Shown here piece by piece: positions 42,055 to 50,912 of a stretch of 64,000 bases of DNA. The position numbers were made by a program, and so were the translations under genes. Numbering within the stretch: the first letter of the stretch is position 1; each line of letters begins with the position of its first letter. Under the pieces are notes generated by a model. It did not search any database. It was not told where the DNA came from and was given only the letters and a program-made list of their open reading frames with translations. Origin of the DNA: CAVYOD01 sp963770045 (GTDB lineage Bacteria; Acidobacteriota; Aminicenantia; Aminicenantales; CAVYOD01); contig CAVYOD010000011.1 in assembly GCA_963770045.1 (NCBI GenBank), positions 124,001 through 188,000 of the forward strand, read 5' to 3'.

Positions 42055-42927
42055 ATGAGATATCAGCGAGCAAAACTCAAGCTTCTTTTTTTTCAGAGAG
42101 TCCCCTTGGTGGGATTTGGTGTGATCTTGCTCATGATCGGGTCGACGTCGTGCAGTTCGTTTACGTCATTCCAGACAAACAGCGATCTTCCCAAGCACAA
42201 GATCGCGGTCGACGGGAAGACCGACGATTGGGTAGGGGATCTTTATGTCGTCCCTGCGGAAACGCTCAACCTCGGCTTCCTCAATGATCGAGAGAATCTC
42301 TATATCTGCCTGGTCGCCGAAGACAGGGGGACAAGGGCCCAGATCATGATGCAGGGATTGATCGTCTGGTTCAATCCCCAAGGCAAGAAGGAGAGAGTAT
42401 TCGGGATCAAGTATCCCGTCGGCATTCCGCCCGGCGATTGGCCGAAGCAGCTCGGGCCGGGTCAAGGGGACGAGTTCATCGAAGAATACTTGAAAAAGAA
42501 TTTGACTCAGCTCGAAATCTTAGGGTCCGAAAAAGAAAAAGTGCCGCCTCAAAGGATGGATGTCGCGGAGGCAAAGGGGATTGAAATCAAAGTTGTTCCC
42601 TCTACCGGCATGCTCGTTTATGAGCTCAAGATCCCTCTCCAGCGGACCCCGGATAACCCCATAGCGGTGGGTGCCGAGCCGGGGCAAACCGTGGCCGTCG
42701 GATTCGAAACTCCTGAGATCAACCCGAAAAACCTGCCCAAGGGGACGTCCGAAATGCCACCCGGCGGTGGGAGAAGACCCCCGATGGGTGGCGGGTACGG
42801 TCCGGGCAGGATGGGCGGCTACGGAATGAGGCCCGGGATGCTCAATACCCTCAAGTTCTGGGCTATTGTCCAGACGGCCTCAAGCAGCAGCCAGAGCCCG
42901 GCCAAGCAATTGTCTTTTTCCAGATAG
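42055..42927 (+). CDS. lipoprotein, paralogue of the CBM9/DOMON-like protein
   Basis: About 290 residues from the ATG at 42055, which has AAGGAGGAACGG upstream; the frame opens 16 codons earlier without a ribosome site. The signal segment ends in I-G-S-T-S-C-S, a lipoprotein cleavage site. H-K-I-A-V-D-G-K-T-D-D-W, N-L-Y-I-C-L-V-A-E-D, L-I-V-W-F-N-P-Q-G-K and M-L-V-Y-E-L-K-I-P-L repeat the landmarks of the protein at 36678-37517. The C-terminus is Gly/Pro/Met rich (P-P-G-G-G-R-R-P-P-M-G-G-G), a disordered tail. Two TATAAT boxes lie just upstream. Function unknown; probably a surface protein that binds a sugar or haem-like ligand. Confidence 0.75.
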   Translation: MRYQRAKLKLLFFQRVPLVGFGVILLMIGSTSCSSFTSFQTNSDLPKHKIAVDGKTDDWVGDLYVVPAETLNLGFLNDRENLYICLVAEDRGTRAQIMMQGLIVWFNPQGKKERVFGIKYPVGIPPGDWPKQLGPGQGDEFIEEYLKKNLTQLEILGSEKEKVPPQRMDVAEAKGIEIKVVPSTGMLVYELKIPLQRTPDNPIAVGAEPGQTVAVGFETPEINPKNLPKGTSEMPPGGGRRPPMGGGYGPGRMGGYGMRPGMLNTLKFWAIVQTASSSSQSPAKQLSFSR

Positions 42928-42929
42928 AC

Positions 42930-43158
42930 GACGGATATCCTCGCCTGACCGCCGCAGGGCGGAGAGATTCGGATGAAATTCCCCCCAGAACTGCGGGTAC
43001 TGCGGCGGGTCATAACGCAAGAACTTGAGCCCGATGGTCTCATTCCTGAAGAGCCGGCAATCCATCGCCCTCTCCGAAAAATAAGGCAGGATCACTTCAC
43101 GAGCTCCCAGTTTTTTAGCCAGGTCGACGAGGAGGGGAGTCCCCCGGGGCCGGTTGGC
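42930..43158 (-). pseudogene. coding remnant of an unidentified protein
   Basis: The minus strand reads V-D-L-A-K-K-L-G-A-R-E-V-I-L-P-Y-F, then R-N-E-T-I-G-L-K-F-L-R-Y-D-P-P and F-W-G-E-F-H-P-N-L-S-A-L. The residue mix and codon use look like real protein, with no start codon or ribosome site in a sensible place. It meets the end of the lipoprotein gene tail to tail. I cannot name the family. With the palindromic element it explains most of the 42928-43667 gap. Confidence 0.4.
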
Positions 43159-43241
43159 TAAAACTAATCTTCATGGGAGCCCATGAGGAATGATAAAACA
43201 AAAAGAGTCTCGAAGAAAGAAGCCTACCCCTGCCTGTTATT

Positions 43242-43442
43242 CTAATACAAACGCAATAACTAATGCGACATCTCCGTTCAAAGTTGCGCCGGAGACCACC
43301 CTCTGGCCCCCGGACCCCGAGGAACCAGTCCCGTCGGTTCCCCCGTCGGACAAGCCGACGGGCCCCCCTCCGCTACGGGGTCCCAGGGGTGGTCTCCGGC
43401 GCAACCTTGACAATCTCAAGTTACTTATCGCGTTTGCATTAG
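43242..43442. repeat. palindromic repeat element, long copy (201 bases)
   Basis: Same outer arms as the copy at 35456-35549. Inside, GCGCCGGAGACCACC pairs with GGTGGTCTCCGGCGC, GGACCCCG with CGGGGTCC, and CCCGTCGG with CCGACGGG at the tip, so almost the entire 201 bases can form one long hairpin. The extra 107 bases relative to the short copy sit exactly at the centre of the hairpin. Confidence 0.8.
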
Positions 43443-43516
43443 TTGAGCGGATCCGCGGAATAGCACTGCTTAAGGCTGACGGCTCATAGCCCAGTGCTTT
43501 TTCGCGGGGCGGAGCA

Positions 43517-43562
43517 CGAGAGAGACGAAACAGACGAGATAGACGAGATGCCGAGATAGACG
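43517..43562. repeat. GACGAGA-type degenerate repeat
   Basis: GAGAGACGAAACAGACGAGATAGACGAGATGCCGAGATAGACG; the same family as at 27388. A heptamer block (GCTGACGGCTCATAGCCCAGTGCT) lies 20 bases before it. Confidence 0.55.
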
Positions 43563-43570
43563 CTTTTCAT

Positions 43571-43600
43571 TTGACCTTCCCCCCTGAATATGATTATAAT
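43571..43600 (+). promoter_or_regulatory. predicted sigma-70 promoter
   Basis: TTGACC (43571-43576), 18 bases, TATAAT (43595-43600). 5 of 6 and 6 of 6 matches; 67 bases before the methyltransferase ATG. Confidence 0.65.
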
Positions 43601-43667
43601 TTTCTTGTCAGCGTGTGATCTTTAAAGGCGCTAGTCATGGCTGTGCTTTGAGAACGAGGAGGTGAAG

Positions 43668-44579
43668 ATGAAGAGTCCAAAGCTTTTGTTTTCGGCCATT
43701 TTCCTTTCTTGGATTTTCTTGGGCATCGGCGCGGGCGTCCCCGGACAGATCACCGAGTATTCCCAGGACGTGGCCCTCGACGTGCCTTACGTTCCTTCGC
43801 CCCAGCCGGTCGTGGATGAGATGCTCCGGATGGCTGACGTGAAAAAAACTGATCTTCTTTATGACCTCGGCTGCGGGGACGGCCGCATCGTCATCACCGC
43901 GGCCCAAAGGTACGGTTGCCACGGCGTGGGCATCGACCTCAACCCGGTCCGGATCAAAGAAAGCAAGGAAAACGCGGCCAAGGCCGGAGTCAATGATCTG
44001 GTCCAATTTCGAGAAGGTGATTTGTTCAAGGCGGACTTCCATGAAGCCACGGTCCTCAGCCTCTACCTTCTGAGCAGCGTGAACCTCAAGCTTCGGCCCA
44101 AGATCATCTCCGAGCTCAAGCCCGGAACTCACGTTGTCTCGCATAACTATGGAATGAGCGAATGGCAGGCCGATAAAAGCACCAGCGTTGCCGTGAACGA
44201 AATCGTCCACTCGGTTTATTTCTGGGTGGTCCCGGCCAATATCGCCGGCACTTGGGAGGTCACCCTGCCGCCGAAATTCAAGAAAGGCCCGTTCAAACTT
44301 CAGCTTGACCAGGTTTTCCAGAATCCCCAGGGCTCAGCCGAGTATTCAGGAGCCAAGATACCTCTGCAGGATGCTCTCCTCGCCGGGGACAAGATCCAGT
44401 TTAAGCTGGCCTTGAAGGGAAAAGATAAAGACGAGATGCTGGATTTTGTCGGCCAGGTCAGCGGGAATAACTGCAAGGGGACGGTAAAAATAGGCGAGGG
44501 ACCGGGAGCGCTCGAAGGGTCCTGGCAGGCCAAGCGCGACCCTTCGACAGTGAAACCGATCGATCGAACTGGTGAGTGA
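43668..44579 (+). CDS. class I SAM-dependent methyltransferase with signal peptide
   Basis: A 303-residue protein in which a typical signal peptide (L-L-F-S-A-I-F-L-S-W-I-F-L-G-I-G) precedes a methyltransferase domain: V-P-S-P-Q-P-V-V-D-E-M-L, the SAM loop D-L-G-C-G-D-G-R-I-V-I, G-V-G-I-D-L-N-P, and L-K-P-G-T-H-V-V-S-H. A C-terminal region of about 100 residues with beta strands (G-T-W-E-V-T-L-P, G-T-V-K-I-G-E-G) is not part of the usual fold. SAM is cytoplasmic, so export would be puzzling; the hydrophobic start may be a membrane anchor facing inwards. GAGGAGGTGAAG precedes the ATG. Confidence 0.8.
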   Translation: MKSPKLLFSAIFLSWIFLGIGAGVPGQITEYSQDVALDVPYVPSPQPVVDEMLRMADVKKTDLLYDLGCGDGRIVITAAQRYGCHGVGIDLNPVRIKESKENAAKAGVNDLVQFREGDLFKADFHEATVLSLYLLSSVNLKLRPKIISELKPGTHVVSHNYGMSEWQADKSTSVAVNEIVHSVYFWVVPANIAGTWEVTLPPKFKKGPFKLQLDQVFQNPQGSAEYSGAKIPLQDALLAGDKIQFKLALKGKDKDEMLDFVGQVSGNNCKGTVKIGEGPGALEGSWQAKRDPSTVKPIDRTGE

Positions 44580-44635
44580 ATCCGGCGGAGATATCGACCG
44601 GAAACGGGCACTGAGCGCGCGTCTTCCGGGGATTC

Positions 44636-45928
44636 CTAAAGGTGTCGTTGTTTCTCCCTGTCCAGGACCACGAGCGTCTCGATATGGGGAGTATGAGGGA
44701 AGAAATCAAAGCCGCGGATGGTCCTTAACCTGTAAATTCGCAGCAATCGCTTCAGGTCGCGCACCAGGGTTGCGGGATTGCAGGAGAGATAGATAACCAG
44801 GCCCGCGGGCCTCGCCAGGAGCGCCTGGCAAACCCTCTCGTCGATTCCCTTCCGGGGCGGATCGAGAAGGATAACATCCAGGCGCTTATCCAGCAACTCT
44901 TCGACCCACTCTTCGCTCTTGCCTTCGCAGACGGAAAAATTCCCGACCCGGTTCATCCCGATGTTCCTTTTTAGGAAGGTGATGTTCTCAGGATCCGATT
45001 CGACACCGAACATTTCACTCACGTCCGGAGCCAAGATCATCCCGAAAGTCCCCACTCCGCAATAGAGATCGGCTAGCTTCTCCGAGCCCTTAAGGGAGAG
45101 GCATCGTTTCATCTCTTCGATGACTTTTTCGAGCTGGCCGGTATTGACCTGGAAGAACGACCGGGGCCCGATTCGGAAAACCCGGCCGGCGACCTTCTCC
45201 TCGATAGAGTCCCTCCCCCGGGCGAAGACCTGTTTGGTGGAATTCCCGGCCCTCAGAAAACCCCGCAACCCCAGCTCCGGAAAGCCGGATTTCAATTCGG
45301 AAAAGAGGCTCTCGAGCTTTTCTTTTTCGACGGCCCGCCGGAGATACAAACTCAACAGCGAACTCTGGTTCGAGGTGCTCTGTTTGATTTCGATCTCTTC
45401 GACGGCTTCCAAATTCTTTGCCGTGAGCATCCGGACAATTTCATGGAGGAGGGAGTCCAGGCCATCCACCAGCAGGTAGCAGCGGTCGACGGCGATGAAT
45501 TCATCTCGAAGGCCTGGCTCATGATAAGCGAGGGCGGCCGTGCCTTCCCTCCAGAGGACGCGCAGTCTGACCTTGTTTCGATAGCCCCAAACCTGCGGGG
45601 ATGGAGTCAGGTCGAAATTCTCGAGCTCGAGCTTGAGATCGTGGGCGAAGAGCTCCCGGACCTGGGCTTTCTTGACCTCGAGCTGAAATGGGTAGCTGAT
45701 GATTTGATACGGAGAGCAGGCTCGATAGTGCTCGCAGCGGGCTTCGACCCTTTGCGGCGAGGCTCTCAGAATTCTGATCGTGCGGGCTTCGATGTAGCTC
45801 TTCTTCTCCGCGATAGGCTCAACTTCGACCGTCTCACCCGGCAAGCCGCTGTCCGTAAAAACCGCTTTCCCCTGAGCAAAACCCAGGCTTCTCCCCGGAT
45901 AGACGATCTTCTGGATTTCGACCTGCAC
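44636..45928 (-). CDS. 23S rRNA (uracil-5-)-methyltransferase, RlmD/RlmCD type
   Basis: A 430-residue RNA m5U methyltransferase. N-terminal TRAM domain (residues 1-60), central domain, then the SAM core L-Y-C-G-V-G-T-F-G and the catalytic tract D-P-P-R-K-G followed by Y-L-S-C-N-P-A-T with the nucleophile Cys. The Fe-S site of RlmD would need four cysteines: C65, C71 and C150 are there, but the third position is Tyr (Y74, in C-E-H-Y-R-A-C-S-P-Y). The start is GTG with AAAGAG upstream. Target uridine (U1939 or U747) cannot be told. Confidence 0.88.
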   Translation of the reverse strand: MQVEIQKIVYPGRSLGFAQGKAVFTDSGLPGETVEVEPIAEKKSYIEARTIRILRASPQRVEARCEHYRACSPYQIISYPFQLEVKKAQVRELFAHDLKLELENFDLTPSPQVWGYRNKVRLRVLWREGTAALAYHEPGLRDEFIAVDRCYLLVDGLDSLLHEIVRMLTAKNLEAVEEIEIKQSTSNQSSLLSLYLRRAVEKEKLESLFSELKSGFPELGLRGFLRAGNSTKQVFARGRDSIEEKVAGRVFRIGPRSFFQVNTGQLEKVIEEMKRCLSLKGSEKLADLYCGVGTFGMILAPDVSEMFGVESDPENITFLKRNIGMNRVGNFSVCEGKSEEWVEELLDKRLDVILLDPPRKGIDERVCQALLARPAGLVIYLSCNPATLVRDLKRLLRIYRLRTIRGFDFFPHTPHIETLVVLDREKQRHL

Positions 45929-45953
45929 GGTTCAACTCTTTAAGCGAACGGGA

Positions 45954-48452
45954 TCATCTTGTCTTCTTCAAAGGCTTTTCCAGGAGGTCGACATCCTGAA
46001 ATTCCTTCGTCTTGAGTTTGAATTTCAGCGTCCTGACTTCAAAGGCGCCCAAGGTGACCAATTTCTTGGCCGGCACAAAAGGGAGGGAGAGAGTTGTCTG
46101 TCTTTTTTGCCCGGTCGGCTCAAAAAGCCGGATGACCAGATCTGGACCGATCTCCGCTTTCTTAAAGGCCACGACTTGAATGGCGGGGTCGCTCAGGACG
46201 ATCGCCGGTTTGGCTTTTTTCCCGGTGCCCGGAGGGAAATAGGGCAAGGCGAAGGGCTTTTCATTTTTCGAGAGGGCCTCCCGGCTGATCTTCTCCAGCC
46301 TGTCATTCATTTCGCCTCCATTGATCCAAACGCGGAAAAGGCGCTCGCCCTGGTCATGGCGGGGCACGAACCTGTCCTGGGCCACGGCGGGCCTGTCTTC
46401 ATAAGTGTCCGCCGAATAGGCCGGCGAACGAAGGAGAGACAGCCGGATCTCGCCGCCGCAAAAATCCGATCCGTACAGCCCATCGTTGATCACGGTGAAG
46501 GCCCGGCCCTCTCCGGGAGAGATCGCCGCGACCCATCGCTGCGCCACGGCCTCATCCCCGTTATCCGGGAGCTCATCCCGGCCAAAGACGACTTCTCCGA
46601 TATATTTGCTAGCCTTAAACGGCGTCGGGAGCGAGAGCTTGAGCATCCTGTCTTTTTCGTTCCAGAAAACGCGGATTTCGACCTCGATCTCGGTACCGCG
46701 CTTGGGGAGCTTGTAGCGGAGGACGACAATGGAGTGCTCCCAGGAAAGCACCGACTCCACGACCGACCTGACGGCGCCGTCTTCAATGATCCTGACCGGC
46801 GGGATCGGCGCGGCCACGCCTGAGACGAACGCACCCACTTCCGGTGAGGCCAGCCTGAATCGCCCGGTCAGCTCGCGGAAGCTCTTGACACGCATCCCCC
46901 AGGGGTCGGCATTGTCGGCCAGGACCAAGGGCTGGAAAGCGCCGTCTCTGAGGAAGTCGCAGCCTCGAATCTTATAGCCGTCGATGAGCCCCGTTCCCGA
47001 GTTGATCTTCACATCCAGTTCCTCGTTCTCAAAGTGGATCAGTCCGTCCGCCTCGCGCAAAAGCGGGGCCGGTCTGGCCGGGATGACTTCAAGCCTGCAA
47101 TCAAATCGGTTTATCTGGGAGGGCTCAAGACATGCTTCAAAGACAACCTTTTTGCGCCAGTCGAGGCTGAGGCTGCTCGCTTCCCGCTCTATTTGGGAGG
47201 AAATGAGGTTTCCATTTTGATAAACGTGGGCGATGAGGAAGCCTTTTCCCCAGTTGGGCTCCTGGGGCTCGAATTCGCACTCGGCGAGCGTCTGGATCCG
47301 GAAGGGATGAGGGTTCAAGATAAGGACCGGTATCTCTCCCGGCTTGGCTTTGGGCTGCGAAGCAGATAACGCGAAGAAAGCCCTGGCCTTGACCCTGGCC
47401 ATGATCTCGAGACCGTGGTCGAGGAGCCTCAGCGCCCCTTCTTCCCCGGCGGGAATAGAGGAACCGGGCAGAAGGTCGTGGAATTGAGAAAAGGCCAGGT
47501 CCCGCACCGCCTCTTGGATCTCCATCCGAGGGTAGCTCATCAACCCTTGAAAGGAGGCCATCGAGGCCATTTTTTCTCCCGAATAGGTCTCATTCTCGAG
47601 AAGTCTGTGTCTCTGTTTAACCCTGACCATCGAGGTATAACAGCCGACCGCCCAAGGGTTGAGGTCCTTGCTGAAAAGCGGAAGACCGGCCCTGTGCTTC
47701 GTCAATTCCTGGAAGTAATCTTCCGGTGTCGAATGGCATATGGTGAAGTCTTTGGATTCTTTCCTGAGGTCTTCAAGGTCTTGGAGATCTTTTCGGGAAG
47801 GTCCACCTCCGTGGTCACCGACGCCCCAGAGGAGGAGGCTCAGCTCTTTTTCCGGGTTGTTCTCCATCCACTTCTCGACTTTGGACCTGGCCTTCCCGAA
47901 ATCGGAGTTGTAATGGGCCGAGGCCCGCACGGCCAGGACTTCAGATCCATCATAGCCGGTCCAGACGAATTCGTCGCCCGGGAGCGGTCGTTGGGCCTGT
48001 GCCGGCCGGCAAAAGAGATATCCGCTGTATCCGCTCTTGGCCAGAATCTGCACCAGGCCGCGGCTGTGCCCGAAAGGGTCGAGGTTAACGGCCACTTTGG
48101 GGACGATGCCGAATTTTTGCCGAAAATAGGATTTGCCGAGGATAATCTGGCGAATGAATGATTCCCCGTTCGGCATATTGCAGTCCGGTTGAAGAAACCA
48201 GCCGCCCATGATATGCCATTTTTTCTGCCGCACCAGCTTCCGCAGCTTCTTAAAAAGCGCCGGCTCATAATCTTCCACCCATTGATAGAGGACAGCTTCA
48301 TTGTGGTTGAAAACGAACCCGGGAAATTCTTCGCATAGGGAGGCCACGGTCCTGAAAGTGGAAAGGGCTTCTCCGGCTCCCTCCTCCCATTCCCAGAGCC
48401 AGACCGGGTCGAGGTGCGCATTCGAGACAAGGTGAATCTTTTTTGGGGCCAT
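45954..48452 (-). CDS. glycoside hydrolase family 38 alpha-mannosidase
   Basis: An 832-residue glycosidase without a signal peptide. The metal- and substrate-binding N-terminal domain has V-S-N-A-H-L-D-P-V-W-L-W (H13, D15), G-G-W-F-L-Q-P-D and V-N-L-D-P-F-G-H-S, where D125 is the nucleophile position. A three-helix middle (F-S-Q-F-H-D-L-L-P-G-S-S-I) and the large beta-sandwich C-terminal domain follow as usual. Expected to remove alpha-mannose from glycans or stored oligosaccharides. I prefer the ATG at 48452 (GAGG upstream) to a TTG six bases earlier. Despite its size it has no frame break, unlike several neighbours. Confidence 0.93.
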   Translation of the reverse strand: MAPKKIHLVSNAHLDPVWLWEWEEGAGEALSTFRTVASLCEEFPGFVFNHNEAVLYQWVEDYEPALFKKLRKLVRQKKWHIMGGWFLQPDCNMPNGESFIRQIILGKSYFRQKFGIVPKVAVNLDPFGHSRGLVQILAKSGYSGYLFCRPAQAQRPLPGDEFVWTGYDGSEVLAVRASAHYNSDFGKARSKVEKWMENNPEKELSLLLWGVGDHGGGPSRKDLQDLEDLRKESKDFTICHSTPEDYFQELTKHRAGLPLFSKDLNPWAVGCYTSMVRVKQRHRLLENETYSGEKMASMASFQGLMSYPRMEIQEAVRDLAFSQFHDLLPGSSIPAGEEGALRLLDHGLEIMARVKARAFFALSASQPKAKPGEIPVLILNPHPFRIQTLAECEFEPQEPNWGKGFLIAHVYQNGNLISSQIEREASSLSLDWRKKVVFEACLEPSQINRFDCRLEVIPARPAPLLREADGLIHFENEELDVKINSGTGLIDGYKIRGCDFLRDGAFQPLVLADNADPWGMRVKSFRELTGRFRLASPEVGAFVSGVAAPIPPVRIIEDGAVRSVVESVLSWEHSIVVLRYKLPKRGTEIEVEIRVFWNEKDRMLKLSLPTPFKASKYIGEVVFGRDELPDNGDEAVAQRWVAAISPGEGRAFTVINDGLYGSDFCGGEIRLSLLRSPAYSADTYEDRPAVAQDRFVPRHDQGERLFRVWINGGEMNDRLEKISREALSKNEKPFALPYFPPGTGKKAKPAIVLSDPAIQVVAFKKAEIGPDLVIRLFEPTGQKRQTTLSLPFVPAKKLVTLGAFEVRTLKFKLKTKEFQDVDLLEKPLKKTR

Positions 48453-48494
48453 GGTCAAAGCCTCCTCAGATTGGCGAGTGGACGTTTTTTGGCC

Positions 48495-48689
48495 TTATTT
48501 CGGTCCGCGAAGAATCCTGGCCGGGAGCATGATGATGGTTCTGAACAGGGCGAACACTCCCTCGATCGTGATCCCGAGAAGGCGGAAAGGAATCGAGAGA
48601 AGCCAGATCAGGGGATAGAGAATGAGGGCCAACAGGGCCAACGGCCAACAAATCACCAGGAGAATGAGCCAGAGCAGTATCTTTGCCAA
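48495..48689 (-). CDS. small membrane protein, unknown function
   Basis: About 64 residues, nearly all hydrophobic: A-K-I-L-L-W-L-I-L-L-V-I-C-W-P-L-A-L-L-A and a second amphipathic segment, ending R-I-L-R-G-P-K. GGAGG lies 7 bases before the TTG at 48689; that spacing picks this TTG over the one six bases upstream, which would touch the ribosome site. It lies just upstream of the mannosidase gene on the same strand and may share its transcript. I do not recognise the family. Confidence 0.6.
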   Translation of the reverse strand: MAKILLWLILLVICWPLALLALILYPLIWLLSIPFRLLGITIEGVFALFRTIIMLPARILRGPK

Positions 48690-48892
48690 AGGCAACCCTC
48701 CTTCTTGGATTGGTAGCGCTGCACGTAGGAATTATAAGGGGTCTGCTTTGGAGAAGCAATATTAGGCATAGATGGAGACTTCACTTGATGAGCTGGTTCC
48801 CAAAGCAACATTAAAGAGAAGACAGAACCCTGGCAGGCAAAAAGTCGTATAATAATGCTTAAGCTTGACTTGAGTTGACTCAGGAGGTTCAA

Positions 48893-50893
48893 ATGGGCAA
48901 AAGGACAGCGTTTTTATTATCCATAATTCTGTTTCTGGCCGGCCTGGCCGCTGCAGAAGTCCCAGAGCTCATTCCCCGAGAAGTTTTTTTCAAGCCTCAC
49001 AAGATCAAAACAAATCCCCAGCTCTCTCCCGACGGGGGCCGACTGGCCTATTTGGGGTTCACCGAAAAAGGCGTGCCCAATGTGTTTATCCGCTCTCTCG
49101 GCAAAGCGGATGACGTGCAAACGACCTTCGACGAACGCCAGGGGATTTTCGATTATCAGTGGACCCAAGACGGCCAGCGCATCCTCTACCTCCAGGACAG
49201 CGACGGCGATGAAAACTTTCATCTCTTTTCTGTCGATCTGAAAACGAAGATCGTCCGTGACCTGACACCGTTCAAAGGGATGAAGGTGCAGAATCTGCTC
49301 ACCAGCGCCGATCGTCCCCAGGAGGTCTTGATCGGGATCAACATCAGAGACCGGCGCATATTTGACATGTATCGGGTCAGCCTCGAGACGGGCGGGCTCA
49401 CGTTGGATACCCAGAATCCGGGGGACGTCCGCTGGTGGCTTCCGGATCGGAACCTTCAGATCAGGGCGGCCGTCTCCATCAGCTCCGAGGACAGCAGCAT
49501 GGAGCTCCGCACGCGCGATTCTGTCGACAAACCCTGGAGGCCCATCATCGTCTGGCCGTTTGGAGAGAGCGGAGTCATCGAGGGCTATGGGAGCGATCTG
49601 GCCATCGCCTTTACCCCCGATGGAAAAGCCCTCTATGTCCAGTCCGCCCTTCACTCCGACACGACCCAGCTCCTGAAGGTTGACGCCACGACCGGGAAAG
49701 AGCTCGAGGTCGTCGCCCACGACCCCAAAGCCAACCTCTGGGACATCATGAGCCAAACCCTCTACGATTTCCCCCAAATCCTTTTTCATCCCCAAACGGG
49801 AAGTGTCCAGGCCGTGGCTTTCGATTATCTCATTCCCGAGTGGAAGGTCATTGATCCCGAGATCAAGGAAGACTTCGAAACTCTGGAGAAAATGAACCTG
49901 GGGGTCATCCGTGTGGCCGGAAGAACGCCTGATGACCGGAAGTGGATGATCGAGTTCTTTTCAGATGTCCGGCCTTCGGTGTTTTATATCTACGACCGTG
50001 CCGACAAAAAAGCGCGGCCGCTCTTTGACGACCAGGTTGAGCTTCCAAAATATAAATTCTCGCCGATGCAGCCCGTCGTCATCAAATCCAGGGACGGGCT
50101 CGAGATCCCTTGTTATCTCACTCTGCCTGTCGGCTTCCCTTCAAAAAACCTGCCCCTTGTCCTTCTTGTCCATGGAGGTCCTTGGGCCAGGGATGATTGG
50201 GGCTTCAACGATGGCGTCCAATGGATGGCCAACCGCGGCTATGCCGTTCTCCAGGTCAACTTTCGCGGCTCCGCAGGTTACGGCAAGAAATTCATGAACG
50301 CCGGGAACGGCCAATGGGGCGTCGGCTCGATGCAGAACGACCTGACCGACGCCGTCAAAGAGATGATCAAACGAGGGATCGCCGACCCCAAGCGCGTGGC
50401 CATCATGGGCGGGTCGTACGGAGGCTATGCGACTTTGGCCGGAGTCACTTTTACGCCCGAGCTCTACGCCTGTGCCGTGGACATGAGTGGCATGTCAAAT
50501 ATGAAGACGAGCTTCGAGACTTTTCCCAGTTTTTGGCTTCCGATGAAAAAGAGATGGATCCGCCGGGTGGGCGACGCCGAGCATGACCAAGCCTTGAACG
50601 AACGCATCTCGCCGTTCTACCACGTCCAGAATATCCGGTCCCCGCTCCTCATCGCCCACGGCGTCAACGACCCGAGAGTCAAGATCTCCGAGGCGGAGCA
50701 AATCGTCAAGGCGATGCGGGCCAAAAACCTTCCGGTCGTCTTCTTGGTCTATCCCGATGAAGGTCATGGGATCGGACGGCCTGAAAACCAGCTCGATTTC
50801 TTCGGGCGGGTCGAGGAGTTCTTGGGAAAATATCTGGGCGGCCGGTTCGAGCCCTGGAAGAAAGTGGAAGGCTCGTCGGCCGAGCTCCGTTAA
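48893..50893 (+). CDS. S9 family peptidase
   Basis: An exported prolyl-oligopeptidase-clan enzyme of 666 residues. Signal peptide (F-L-L-S-I-I-L-F-L-A-G-L-A-A-A), propeller with L-S-P-D-G-G-R-L-A-Y and Y-Q-W-T-Q-D-G-Q-R-I-L-Y, then the hydrolase domain with L-V-H-G-G-P, G-G-S-Y-G-G (S508), G-V-N-D (D593) and G-H-G (H625). CAGGAGGTTCAA sets the ATG at 48893; a clean TATAAT lies at 48848. The M20 peptidase gene follows after 19 bases, so the two are probably one transcript devoted to peptide use. Confidence 0.94.
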   Translation: MGKRTAFLLSIILFLAGLAAAEVPELIPREVFFKPHKIKTNPQLSPDGGRLAYLGFTEKGVPNVFIRSLGKADDVQTTFDERQGIFDYQWTQDGQRILYLQDSDGDENFHLFSVDLKTKIVRDLTPFKGMKVQNLLTSADRPQEVLIGINIRDRRIFDMYRVSLETGGLTLDTQNPGDVRWWLPDRNLQIRAAVSISSEDSSMELRTRDSVDKPWRPIIVWPFGESGVIEGYGSDLAIAFTPDGKALYVQSALHSDTTQLLKVDATTGKELEVVAHDPKANLWDIMSQTLYDFPQILFHPQTGSVQAVAFDYLIPEWKVIDPEIKEDFETLEKMNLGVIRVAGRTPDDRKWMIEFFSDVRPSVFYIYDRADKKARPLFDDQVELPKYKFSPMQPVVIKSRDGLEIPCYLTLPVGFPSKNLPLVLLVHGGPWARDDWGFNDGVQWMANRGYAVLQVNFRGSAGYGKKFMNAGNGQWGVGSMQNDLTDAVKEMIKRGIADPKRVAIMGGSYGGYATLAGVTFTPELYACAVDMSGMSNMKTSFETFPSFWLPMKKRWIRRVGDAEHDQALNERISPFYHVQNIRSPLLIAHGVNDPRVKISEAEQIVKAMRAKNLPVVFLVYPDEGHGIGRPENQLDFFGRVEEFLGKYLGGRFEPWKKVEGSSAELR

Positions 50894-50912
50894 AAAACCA
50901 GGAGGAGCGTAA

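Noticed and set aside
43190..43489. Open frames through the 201-base palindrome
   Set aside because: They translate the hairpin arms and have no protein-like composition or ribosome site.
48875..48892. Upstream start for the S9 peptidase
   Set aside because: It would place the start before the ribosome site CAGGAGG; the ATG at 48893 has ideal spacing.
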